NCBI GenBank assembly: GCA_963693085.1
Contig: OY856410.1
Span: forward strand, 888,287,835 to 888,351,834
From: Alisma plantago-aquatica
Taxonomy: Eukaryota; Streptophyta; Magnoliopsida; Alismatales; Alismataceae
DNA: 64,000 nt
Direction of reading: 5' to 3'
The notes beneath the pieces were generated by a model. The model made no database searches. It saw only the letters and a list, made by a program, of their open reading frames with translations, and had not been told where the DNA came from. The translations under genes and the position numbers were made by a program. Shown in pieces: positions 10,029 to 19,452 of the stretch (position 1 is the stretch's first letter; every line of letters begins with the position of its first letter).

Positions 10029-11770
10029 ATGGGTGACATGGTACTCAGCAACCTCAACTTGGAAGGAACACTCGTGGCTAGACCTCCACCTTTTGATGGC
10101 ACTAACTACACCTACTGGAAGAGGAGGATGCGGTTCTACTTCTAGGGAATTAGCTGGGATCTCTGGAAAATGATGTCAAATCCATATGACTTTCCTCATA
10201 TAGAGTATGCAACTTGGGATGCTAATACGGTAAGATCAGCCCAAATGAATGCAAAAGTTGTAAGTATACTCTATTGTTCAATTTCTGTTGGTGAATTTAA
10301 TAGAATATCAAACTGTGAAATAGCATATGAGATATGGCATAGACTCTCTATAACCTATGAAGGAATTGTTCAAGTTAAGAATTCTAAAATCGGAATGCTT
10401 AAATAAAAGTTTGAGTAGTTTCGTATGGATCAAAATGAGTCTATTAGTGAAATGTATGCAAAATTTTCTTCTATTGTGAATGGTTTAAATGCTTTAGGTA
10501 AAATAATCAGTGAAGAAGATCAAGTATCAAAAATTCTTAGGTATCTTCCTCTCAAGTATAAGCCTAAGGTGACTGCTATTGAAGAAGCAAATGATCTCAC
10601 CTGACTAAGGATGGAGTAACTCATTGGCAACTTAGAAGCACACGAGGCAACCTTGGAGGAAGAAGAACGACGAGAGCATGAACTTCAACAAGGAAGAAAG
10701 AAAGATATGGCCCTAAAAGCTTCAAAGATCATCAGTCAAGAAAGCGATGAAACAAGTGTTGGAGATGAAGGAGACGAAGCTCTAATTGTTAATGGTAAGA
10801 AATATAGAAGATTTATATCTAACAAAGTTATTGGTTCTTCTTCTTCCTCTCCTAGGTGTTTTGAATGTGGAAAGAAGGGACATATCAAGAATAAATGTAC
10901 TAAAGAAAAGAAAGGAAAGAAAAGCTCATCCAATAAGAAGGGAGAAAAAGCATACAAAGTAGCATGGGATGAGTCAAGTGATAGTGAAAGTGGAGAAGAG
11001 AATGTGGAGTGCCTCATGGACAAAGAAGATGATAGTAATGATTCTCAAGAGGTAAGCCTTCTTGATTTTCCAAAAGAAGATCTAATTGTATGTCTACAAG
11101 ATACTCATGACAAATATGTTGATTGCAAAAAGAAACCAAAGAAGGTTACTAGAACTAATGAGGATATATATGCTAGATTGAATAATCTTTCTTTTGAAAA
11201 GGACAGTATTGATCTGAAAATTTGACTTTGAAATCATCTTTAAATGATTGCAATATGAAGTTGCTTACTTTAGAAACAAATCATGATCTTCTTTCTCAAG
11301 AAAAGGCTGATTTGCTTACAAAACTGAATAATTTTCATACTCAACCTATTCTATGTAATCATCTAGATTATGATGCTATTTTTAAGGAAAGAAACTCTTT
11401 ATTATCTGATCTAGATCAAGCAAAGGTAGATATAAATAAGAAGATGGATGAGCTTGCTAAACTACAAAGAGAAATTAATGGTTTAAGGGGTAATGATGTT
11501 CTTGATAATATTATGAAATATTCTTCTAGTTACAATGGAAGAAGAGGTTTAGGATATGTTCCAAAAGAAAAATCCTATCAACCTAAACCTAGGAGAACTC
11601 AAGCACCCAAGACCAAGATCATGTTTGTACCCAAGAACACAACTCAAAATCCTAGAAAAAGAAATGAATTGATTCTATTTGTTGTCATTATTGCTTGCAC
11701 CTTGGACATTATTCCTTTTCATGTCCTTACAAGAAAAAGGAGGTTGATTTAGTATGGGTTCCAAGACCCC
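10029..11770 (+). pseudogene. copia gag (decayed)
   Basis: The frame from the ATG at 10029 encodes a capsid-type Gag (PPPFDGTNYTYWKRRMRFY region, then a UBN2-like domain). A CCHC zinc knuckle (CFECGKKGHIKNKC, about 10857-10898) and a Ser/Glu/Asp-rich stretch follow. Five in-frame stops lie at 10143, 10404, 10416, 10602 and 10617. After a stop near 11223 the frame shifts; 11222-11680 is a Gln/Lys/Leu-rich coil. After another shift near 11680 a second CCHC-like knuckle can be read (C-x2-C-x4-H-x4-C, 11683-11724), then a VWVPRP motif. Several stops fit C-to-T or G-to-A change of Gln or Arg codons. The product would bind element RNA and build the particle. Confidence 0.85.
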
Positions 11771-11784
11771 AAACTTAGAAAATT

Positions 11785-12261
11785 TAATATGATTAAGTTG
11801 AGATTTGACCTAACACTTCATTTGAATATCTTAATGTCTCATCTCAACTAAATAGAATGGTACCTTAGCATATTACAATGATTTAAGTCCAAAACAATTT
11901 ACTAAAACAAACAAAAACATTCACGCTCGACAAACAGTTTGACCGAGACATCCTTGGTTGAGCAAATATTCGACCGAGGGAATGCCTGTGACAACTAAAA
12001 TCTACAATAGAATTTATAGTGAAAACAACAACTATTCTGGTCGAAGAATTTTCAATCAGAGCAAAAATCGGTTGAGAAATTGTCGACCAAGTGAATTTCT
12101 ATTTTTGTTCAGTTTCAACCTATAAAACAGCAACTTTCTCGATCGACAAATTGTTCAACCGAGACATATGTCAGTCAAAATATTTGTCAACCGAATGAAG
12201 ATCTGTTCAGTTTAATTTTTTAAATCATGATTCAGCTTATTGTTAAACGTACCTAACCATA
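11785..12261. other. Non-coding spacer between copia gag and protease with CGACCGAG words
   Basis: All frames are heavily stopped over about 480 bases. Block 11924-12200 carries words like those in the LTR (GCTCGACAAA, TTGACCGAGACA, TTCGACCGAGG, TCGATCGACA, TCAACCGAGACA). The protease frame restarts after TTTTATTGCAG (12294-12303), which resembles a 3' splice site, and a donor-like boundary could lie after the VWVPRP motif. Either this is an intron-like or regulatory insert, or ordinary decay of a coding region. Confidence 0.55.
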
Positions 12262-12597
12262 ATGGACCATCACATGGGTACCAAAACCTATATTTTATTG
12301 CAGGATTGGGTAGTTGATAGTGGATGTTCCAAACATATGACTGGGAACAAGGATGCATTTCAAACTTTTGAGGTAAAGAAAAATGGAACAATCACTTTTG
12401 GAGACAATGGTAAAGGTAAAATTGTTGGAATAGGTAATATTGGTACAAATCTTGAAATAAAGAATGTTTTACTTGTTGATGGTTTGCATCATAATTTAAT
12501 AAGTGTCAGTCAATTATGTGATAGTGGATATGATGTTTTATTCAACAAAAATTGCTGCAAGTTACTAATTAAAAAATACTACAAATGTTGTTTATGA
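12262..12597 (+). pseudogene. copia protease segment
   Basis: The aspartic protease active site appears as WVVDSGCSKHMTGN early in this frame, followed by the conserved IGNIG and HHNLISVSQLCDSGY stretches that close the domain in copia elements. It would cut the polyprotein. The frame is lost in an A-rich run near 12570-12580, after which integrase continues in another frame, so this is a dead fragment although its motifs are well kept. Confidence 0.85.
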
Positions 12598-13375
12598 AGG
12601 AAAAAGAGTTGGAAATCTATATATCCTTAGACCTAACTCTATGCAATCTATAGTTGGAAAATGCTTACTTGCAAAAGAAAATTCTTTACAACTATGGCAT
12701 AGAAAATTAGGTCATGCTAGTTCATATGTTATCAAAAAGCTAGTTAAATATGATCTTGTTCGTGGTTTGCCTAAGTTATCTTTTGATCAATATGAAAATT
12801 GTGAACCATGTACTTTGGGTAAACAAACTAAAACTTCTTTTAAACCCAAAAACATGCTTAGCACCAGTAGATCACTAGAACTTATTCATATGGATTTGTT
12901 CGGACCTATGAGGACACAATCTATTGGTGGGAAAAGATATTGATTTGTTATTGTTGATGACTACAATAGATATACATGGGTACATTTTCTTGCAAATAAA
13001 GATGATATTATTCAAGTTTTGATACAATTTTGTTCAAAGATTGAAAATCAATTACAAAACAATATATGAACAATTAGGAGTGATCATGGTGGAGAATTTG
13101 AGAATCATCTATTTGAAGAATTCTGCACATCTCAAGGCTACACTCAAATTTTTTTTGCTCCATGCACTCCACAACAAAATGGCATAGTTGAAAGGAAAAA
13201 TCGGTCATTACAAGAAATGACTAGGACTATGATGCTTGAACATAATACACCTAAAACATTTTGGGCTGAAGCAGTAAACACAACTTGTTATGTGCTAAAT
13301 AGAGTAACCGTACACTCTTATTTGAAGAAAACACCATATGAAATCATGTATACTAAGAAACCAAGAATTGACTAA
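12580..13375 (+). pseudogene. copia integrase segment
   Basis: The zinc region (WHRKLGHAS through CEPCTLGKQ, an HHCC pattern) is followed by core motifs with D in IHMDLFGPM, D in SDHGGEF and E in NGIVERKNRS. In-frame stops are TGA at 12941 and TGA at 13067, and a TAA near 13372 with a frame change leads into the next segment. It would insert element cDNA. The three acidic catalytic residues are all kept, so damage is from stops rather than active-site loss. Confidence 0.85.
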
Positions 13376-14522
13376 TTCATACTTTTGGCTCAACTTCCTA
13401 TATCTTGAACACAAAAGATGATAGAGAAAAGTTTGACTCTAAATCACAAAAAGCCTTTTTCTTGGGATATTCAACTTCTAGTAAAGCATTTAGAGTTTAC
13501 AACACTATCTCTAAAAAAGTTGAAGAATCCATTCACATTACTTTTCATGAAGAACTAAGAACTGAAAATTATGATTTAGTTGATATTACTCATCAAGTAG
13601 AAAATCTAACCATATCAACTAAAGATGATCAAAATGCTAAAAATGATCAACAAGTTGAGACACAACAACCCATTCCTAGACTCATTAAGGATCATCCTCA
13701 AGAACTAATCATTAGAAACCCTAATGATAAAATAAAAACCCATTCATCTTTTAGAGATGTTGCAAATATGGCATTTGTATCTATAATTGAACCTAAGAAG
13801 GTGACTGAAGCTCTAAAAGATGATTATTGGATAATAGCAATGCAAGAAGAATTAAACCAATTCACTAAGAATGATGTATGGGACTTAGTTCCTAAACCTC
13901 AAGATAAAACCATTATTGGAACTAAGTGGGTTTTTAGAAATAAGTTAAATGAAGCAGGGGAAGTAGTAAGAAATAAAGCTAGGTTGGTAGCACAAGGGTA
14001 TAATCAACAAGAAGGAATAGACTTTGATGAAACTTATGCACCAGTGGCAAGACTTGAAGCCATTAGAATGCTACTAGCTATCGATGTCCACAAAAACATC
14101 AAACTATTCCAAATGGATGTAAAAAGTGCATTTCTAAATGGAATAATACAAGAGGAAGTATATGTTGCCCAACCACCTAGTTTTGAAATTCTTGGTAAGG
14201 ATGATCATGTTTACAAACTTAAGAAAGCACTTTATGGCTTAAAACAAGCACCTAGAAATTGGTATGAAAGGCTCAAAAACTATCTCTTTGATAACAGTTT
14301 CTCAATTGGAAATTCAGATTCTACTTTATTTTTCAAAACATATGAATCCAACTTTCTAGTTGTTCAAATTTGTGTTGATGATATTATCTATGGTGCATCA
14401 AATGAATCCTTATGTAAACAATTTAGTGATATTATGCAGAAGGAATTTGAAATGAGTCTCATGGGAGAATTGACTTTCTTTCTTGGTTTTCAAATAAAGC
14501 AAATGCCCACTAGGATTATATA
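13376..14522 (+). pseudogene. copia reverse transcriptase segment
   Basis: The RVT_2 family domain is clear: [45 protein letters not shown] and the catalytic [11 protein letters not shown]. The last reads CVDD where copia elements have YVDD, so the motif itself carries a Tyr-to-Cys change. The part before RT ([14 protein letters not shown]) is the integrase C-terminal region. The open frame starts at 13405 but reads in from upstream. It ends at 14523 after a frame change just past the FLGFQIKQ motif. Confidence 0.9.
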
Positions 14523-14529
14523 AGCCAAG

Positions 14530-15340
14530 ATAAGTATACAAATGAACTTTTAAAATGTTTCGGGATGGAACATTGCAAACATGCTACCACTCCAATGGCT
14601 ACCTCTACTAAAATTGATAAGGATGAAAATGGGGAACCCATTGATGATTTCTTATATAGGGCCATGATTGGTAGCTTGCTTTACTTAACCTCTTTTAGAC
14701 GAGATATCATGTTTTCTGTTGGACATTGTTCTAGATTTCAATCAAACCCATGCAAACTCATTTTCAACTTGTCAAACGGATTCTAAGATACTTAGTCGGC
14801 ACCACAAACTATGGTTTATGGTATCCTAAAATACAACCTTTGGATTTGAAAGCTTATACCGATGTCGATTATGCTGGTTGTCGACTTGACCAAAAGAGCA
14901 CTAGAAGAAGTTGTTTCTTGTTAGGAAGAACCTTAGTATCTTGGTTTAGCAAGAAACAAAACACGGTTGCCCTCTCTACAACTGAAGCTGAATATATGGC
15001 AGCTGGGTCTTGTTGTGCTCAAGTGATTTATATGCAACAAGTTTTAAACGATTATGGTTTTACATTTTCATCCATGCCTATCTTTTGTGACAATAGAAGC
15101 ACTATAAACTTGGCACATAATCCTATTTTACACAACTGTGCCAAACATATTGAAATCCGTCATCATTTTCTAAGGGATAATATCTCTAAAAATCATGTAT
15201 CCCTTCATCATGTTGATACGGAAGATCAATTGGCTGATATTTTCACAAAACTGCTTCCATTATATCAATTCAATAAAATAAGGAAGCAACTACTCATTAC
15301 TCCGTTAGAAGATGTTTTCTTTGACATTTGTTCTTCTTAA
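14530..15340 (+). pseudogene. copia RT end and RNase H segment
   Basis: The RT thumb (SQDKYTNELLKCFGM, then GSLLYLTSFRRDIMFSVG) lies in one frame to 14786. RNase H is in another frame from 14750: D in AYTDVDYAGC, E in LSTTEAEYMAAG and D in PIFCDNRSTINLA are visible. The tail HHVDTEDQLADIFTKLLP is the normal end of copia Pol. The frame change falls near 14750. RNase H removes the RNA strand during cDNA synthesis. Confidence 0.88.
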
Positions 15341-15738
15341 ATCGGTTAATTTTTCCGATCCTTGCATTTTGGCTTCAAATGGACATCCTTTCAAAAGATT
15401 TGATGGTTATCTTTTTGAAAGGGGAGCACAAATTAAGGGGGAGTTTTAACACATGATTTTAACAACTATCTTTTTTAAATGTCAAAGGGAGAGAAATAAT
15501 ATAAATCTTAAATACTCAATCAATGAGTTTCATAATCTCTTGGCTTTACATTAAAAGTTTTTATATTCCCTAAGAGTTGGACTTTATGTTCCACACTTCT
15601 TTGGGAATAATAAGCAGACATTCCATAAACAAGAGAAGGAATACACAAGATAAATTTCAGATATGAAACTCAACTCATTGTAAAAAGATTATTTGATTTA
15701 TATTTAGAAATGTTTGTCATCTTCAAAAAGGGGGATAC
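15341..15738 (+). other. copia 3' non-coding region with polypurine tract (15725-15735)
   Basis: No reading frame is visible after the pol stop. The run AAAAAGGGGGA (15725-15735) lies three bases before the 3' LTR start TGTTGGC and would prime plus-strand synthesis. A shorter A+G-rich run, GGGGGAG (15438-15444), could be a second purine tract. Confidence 0.75.
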
Positions 15739-16980
15739 TGTTGGCTAAATGGACATCATCAAAATCCCTTTGTTTTGAAAATGACAAACATTTCAGTCTT
15801 GTGGATCTAACGTGCTATAGGAACTAGGTGGATGACACAACTTTGGAAGATCTAAATGCTCACAATGTGTAAATTTCATGATTGTAATCAAATGTAAAAC
15901 TTGCACAAGTATATAATGTACAAGTACTTAGATATCATGTAAATCAAGCGTTTAGATCTTCCCTAGCCACAACACTTAGATAGGTCATCCCCTATAATAG
16001 TGTCACAACTGCACACTCATACACACACTTAGTATTCATCTAAAACCACCAAAACAGAGACACTCTCGGTCAAACTCTTTTTCGACCGAGACAAGCTCGG
16101 TCGAACATCTTCTCGACCGAGAGTCTCCTGGGTTATTTCTTCTGATAGGTTCTATATCCATTAGACATAGCAGACAAAGTAGTTGGGAGTTGGAATCAAA
16201 CGTTATATACACTTGCTCCAGACTGTCCCTTGGTCGACAAAAACTTCGACCAATCGACTCTCGGTCGACAAACTTCTCGACCGAGAAGAACTCTGTCTGC
16301 ACTTTTTAGAATGAATAAATTAGCCATTGCTAAAGCAATTAGTGGATACCTAACAGCTAGTTGAGCACTTAGAACCCCCCTAGAAAGTTCCTAGAACGTC
16401 CTTAAGCATTCATAGGCCGTTCCTACAAATAGGACATGCCTTAGGACACCTAAAACAGACTTGTGCAACACTTGAGCATACATACTTGCAATTGACAATC
16501 TATTCTTGTGAGCAATTGAGCAACTCTAGCATTTGCTAATCCTTTCCTTTGCTACAAATTCATGTCCTACAGGCTAGCATCTCCTACCCACTACACTACT
16601 ACTTCCATACAAATTGGTTAGGAGATCAAACCGCTTGATATAGGAAATCAAGCCTTGTGCTACAACGGTAATTGTAATTTCCATTTTCCCTTCTTGTTCT
16701 TTCTTATTGCTTGTACTCTCCTTGCTACTCCTAGGGTTGAAGGCTACAGATTGGAGAGGGTGCTATCTTCTCAGGTGGAGAAGGATCTTCTCAGTTGAAG
16801 AAGGATCTTCTCAATGGAGAAGGAGGATGTTGGACTACTTCTAGAAGGTCTCAACGCGAAGCTACTTCAAGGAGGAAGGTTACTTCAAGGGGGAGCTTAA
16901 AGTTACTTCAAGTTAAGACTGCTTCATAGTTGGTGAGATGACTTCGGGGTGAAGGCTATCCAAAGGGTGAGGAAAGTATT

Positions 16981-17271
16981 TGTAACATCCCAGGATTTGA
17001 GGCCTTGGATAACATGATCTTAAGAGGAATGATTGGACTACCCATATCACCAAGGTGCACCTCCTTTTCAGGAAGCCCATCTCTAAAGAACTCCATAGTT
17101 AAGCGTGCTCAGCTTGGAGTAGTACTAGGATGGGTGACCAGTCGGGAAGTTGATCTTGGCTTGCGCGTCAGTGTGGATAAAGTGCGTAGTTAAGGCTAGT
17201 GGTGGTCTGTGGGGCCAGTCGTCATTCCTAAAACTCTACTAGAGCCTTGGGCAGTGGACCCAGGTGTTACA
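16981..17271 (+). repeat. Cassandra 5' LTR
   Basis: It aligns without gaps to 17528-17818. By eye I count nine differences and all are transitions. The terminal TGTAAC and GTTACA are inverted copies of each other. Confidence 0.93.
17080..17155 (+). ncRNA. 5S rRNA-derived domain in the Cassandra 5' LTR
   Basis: AACTCCATAGTTAAGCGTGC (17090-17109), then GGAGTAGTACTAGGATGGG and TGACCAGTCGGGAAGT, closely follow the plant 5S rRNA internal control region (A box, intermediate element, C box). The 5' third of 5S is more divergent. This is a retroelement-borne 5S copy that could recruit TFIIIA/TFIIIC, not a ribosomal gene. Confidence 0.9.
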
Positions 17272-17527
17272 AATGGTATCAGAGCCATAACCCCTCCAGT
17301 AGGTGGGGCTCACATGGGCATGTGGCATGCCAGTCTTGAGCCGTGCGGTCCAGGCAAGATGGAAAGGGCTATCCGTAAAGACGAGATGGAGCCACCCTTG
17401 CGTTGGTAGCCGTGGACGGGAGTTGTGTGTCCATGGGTCATTATGGGTCTGCACTGAAATGGGGTCAGATTATGAGGCCATATAGTTGAGCCTTGACGAG
17501 GACATCAAGAGTCTAAGTGGGGGAGAT

Positions 17528-17818
17528 TGTAACATCCCAGGATTTGAGGCCTTGGATAACATGATCTTAAAAGGAATGATTGGACTACCCATATCACCAA
17601 GGTGCACCTCCTTTTCAAGAAGTCCATCTCTAAAGAACTCCATAGTTAAGTGTGCTCAGCTTGGAGTAGTACTAGGATGGGTGACCAGTCGGGAAGTTGA
17701 TCCTGGCTTGCGCGTCAGTGTGGACAAAATGCGCAGTTAAGGCTAGTGGTGGTCTGTGGGGCCAGTCGTCATTCCTAAAACTCTACTAGAGCCTTGGGCA
17801 GTGGACCCAGGCGTTACA
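17528..17818 (+). repeat. Cassandra 3' LTR with second 5S-like domain
   Basis: The 5S-like part lies at about 17627-17702. Compared with the 5' LTR it has AAGTGTGC instead of AAGCGTGC in the A-box region, a C-to-T change, so the two promoters may differ in strength. Confidence 0.92.
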
Positions 17819-17964
17819 AATTGTAATTTTGTGGAACATCCTAAAAAGGTAATAAAATTCAAGTACTTTCAAATCCCAATTGGAAACAATTGGGTAGTGG
17901 ACTAACTCCCTTAGTTTTTTTACACAAAAATAGAAGCACGTCATACATTGTTTCAACATGTCCA

Positions 17965-19452
17965 ATGGAGAGTGATATGGCTGCGGGGTGTGAGGCGACG
18001 ACTACAGTGACGACCGTGGTGACTGGAGTGGTGAGCCCTGTCGGAGATGTGTCGGGTGGAGGACAAGCTTCTCATGCTCAATCTAGTATCTGGAGTGACC
18101 TCTTTAAGAAAGCTATCCAAGGAGATACATCTCTAGGAAAAGTAGACATAGATCTGAGAGGCAAGACGCTCATCTACCCAAGCGCGGAAGCAGAGAAAAA
18201 TGCTGAGAAATGGAGGTTGTGTCTAGCAGGTTATGTAGTTGGATTCAGAGCACACCTTCCCTCTTTGGAACGCTATTTACGTCAGATCTGGAAGTTAAAA
18301 GGATCCATTGAAGTCTTAGATCATGGGAAAGGCTTCTTTCTCGTCAGATTCACTGTCAATGAAGATTTGGAGTCTGTCTTGGACGGAGCAGCTTGCTTTG
18401 TGAGAGATAAGCCTTTGATACTGATGAAATGGAGACCGGGCCAACAATTGACAAAGTTCAAATTCTCTGAAGTACCAATCTGGATCCAAGTTCATGACCT
18501 TCCTCTTGAACTATGGGATAAGGCCATGTTTGAAAGGATTGTGTCCTACCTGGGAGAGCCTCTGAGAGTTGACAGAGATACTTTCAACTTCAAAAGACTC
18601 GAATTCGCCAGAATGCAGGTTCTCATTCCGGTGAACTCGAATTTTCCTGAACATTTGGAGCTGGCGAGTGAGAAAGGTGATAAGAAGTCGATCAATTTTG
18701 TGTATGAATGGAAGCCCAAGCCGTGTTCTGTGTGTAACCTATTTGGACACGAATGTCAGGAGGCCTTTCCTCAGAAGCAATCGAAGAAGGTCTGGGTTTC
18801 GAAAATAGTGCAGGCTCCACCTCCCCCTCTTCCTTCTACTTCTATCACTGAAGGTGTGAGCTTGAGTTCTGTAGTCACATTGGTTGAGGAAATGTCAAAG
18901 AAGAATAAGCTGACTCCTGAGACTTTGCAGAATATGACTGTGCAACATAATGTTTCTATTGTTGGGATATTAACGGAGAAGCAGGTTATCTCGGATGTCA
19001 GTGAAGTGCTCTCAAATGATGTGGATGCTACTCTGGTTTCAGGCGGGGTTCCAGGTAGTGGTTCATTTGTTGCTGAAGGTTCTAATCAGGATGTGAGTGG
19101 TGAAGAAGATGAGTTTCATGTGCCGAATGACTCATTTGAAGATACTTCCCTAAATTTCAATCCTGACGCACCAATGGTTGTCCAGTCTTCTGCAGAGGTA
19201 GTTGTGGATTTATCTACTCCTCCTTTGACTGATAATGTGAGTGTTGAAGATGGGTTTGAGGTCCAGACAGGCTATAGAAGGGAGAAGGGGAAAGCTAAGA
19301 CTAGGAAACCTGTTGCTCCTAGTAAGGATATTGTTAATAATGAATTGCTATCTAACAAATTTGATAATTTGAAGCTTGGTGGTAAAGAAGACAGTGTTGT
19401 TGTAGTGCTCCAAACCAGTGAAGTACTGGTGTCAAAGGTTACCAATGGTTAA
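17965..19452 (+). CDS. LINE ORF1: DUF4283 RNA-binding protein
   Basis: I chose the ATG at 17965 because bases before 17920 belong to the copia LTR; a second ATG lies at 17977. The 495-residue protein has a Thr/Val/Gly-rich start, then a DUF4283 domain (about 40-230, including WIQVHDLPLELWDKAMFERI), the usual plant LINE ORF1 domain thought to bind element RNA. A zinc-knuckle-like CSVCNLFGHECQEA follows at 254-267, where the last zinc ligand, normally Cys, is Ala. The rest is acidic and low-complexity. It is uninterrupted, which suggests recent arrival. Its stop overlaps the ORF2 start (ATGGTTAA), a layout that favours reinitiation. Confidence 0.9.
   Translation: MESDMAAGCEATTTVTTVVTGVVSPVGDVSGGGQASHAQSSIWSDLFKKAIQGDTSLGKVDIDLRGKTLIYPSAEAEKNAEKWRLCLAGYVVGFRAHLPSLERYLRQIWKLKGSIEVLDHGKGFFLVRFTVNEDLESVLDGAACFVRDKPLILMKWRPGQQLTKFKFSEVPIWIQVHDLPLELWDKAMFERIVSYLGEPLRVDRDTFNFKRLEFARMQVLIPVNSNFPEHLELASEKGDKKSINFVYEWKPKPCSVCNLFGHECQEAFPQKQSKKVWVSKIVQAPPPPLPSTSITEGVSLSSVVTLVEEMSKKNKLTPETLQNMTVQHNVSIVGILTEKQVISDVSEVLSNDVDATLVSGGVPGSGSFVAEGSNQDVSGEEDEFHVPNDSFEDTSLNFNPDAPMVVQSSAEVVVDLSTPPLTDNVSVEDGFEVQTGYRREKGKAKTRKPVAPSKDIVNNELLSNKFDNLKLGGKEDSVVVVLQTSEVLVSKVTNG

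Larger units (their letters stand above)
16981..17818 (+). mobile_element. Cassandra-type TRIM retrotransposon, complete
   Basis: Two 291-bp LTRs (16981-17271, 17528-17818) start TGTAACATCCC and end GTTACA. They enclose only 256 bases with a primer site (TGGTATCAGAGCC, 17274-17286) and a polypurine tract (AAGTGGGGGAGA, 17515-17526). There is no coding capacity. The LTRs contain 5S rRNA-like sequence, the known hallmark of Cassandra TRIMs, which are non-autonomous and carry RNA polymerase III promoter boxes. It is inserted in the copia 3' LTR; the 5' LTR shows the empty site. The flanks (GTATT left, AATTG right) give no clean 5-bp duplication, perhaps from later mutation. Confidence 0.95.

Noticed and set aside
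17080..17155. A genuine 5S rRNA gene
   Set aside because: The 5' third is too diverged, and the copy is embedded in an LTR with primer site and purine tract, which is the Cassandra structure.
17005..17740. Pair of similar short frames in the Cassandra LTRs
   Set aside because: They span 5S rRNA-like sequence. TRIM elements have no coding capacity, and the similarity is due to LTR duplication.
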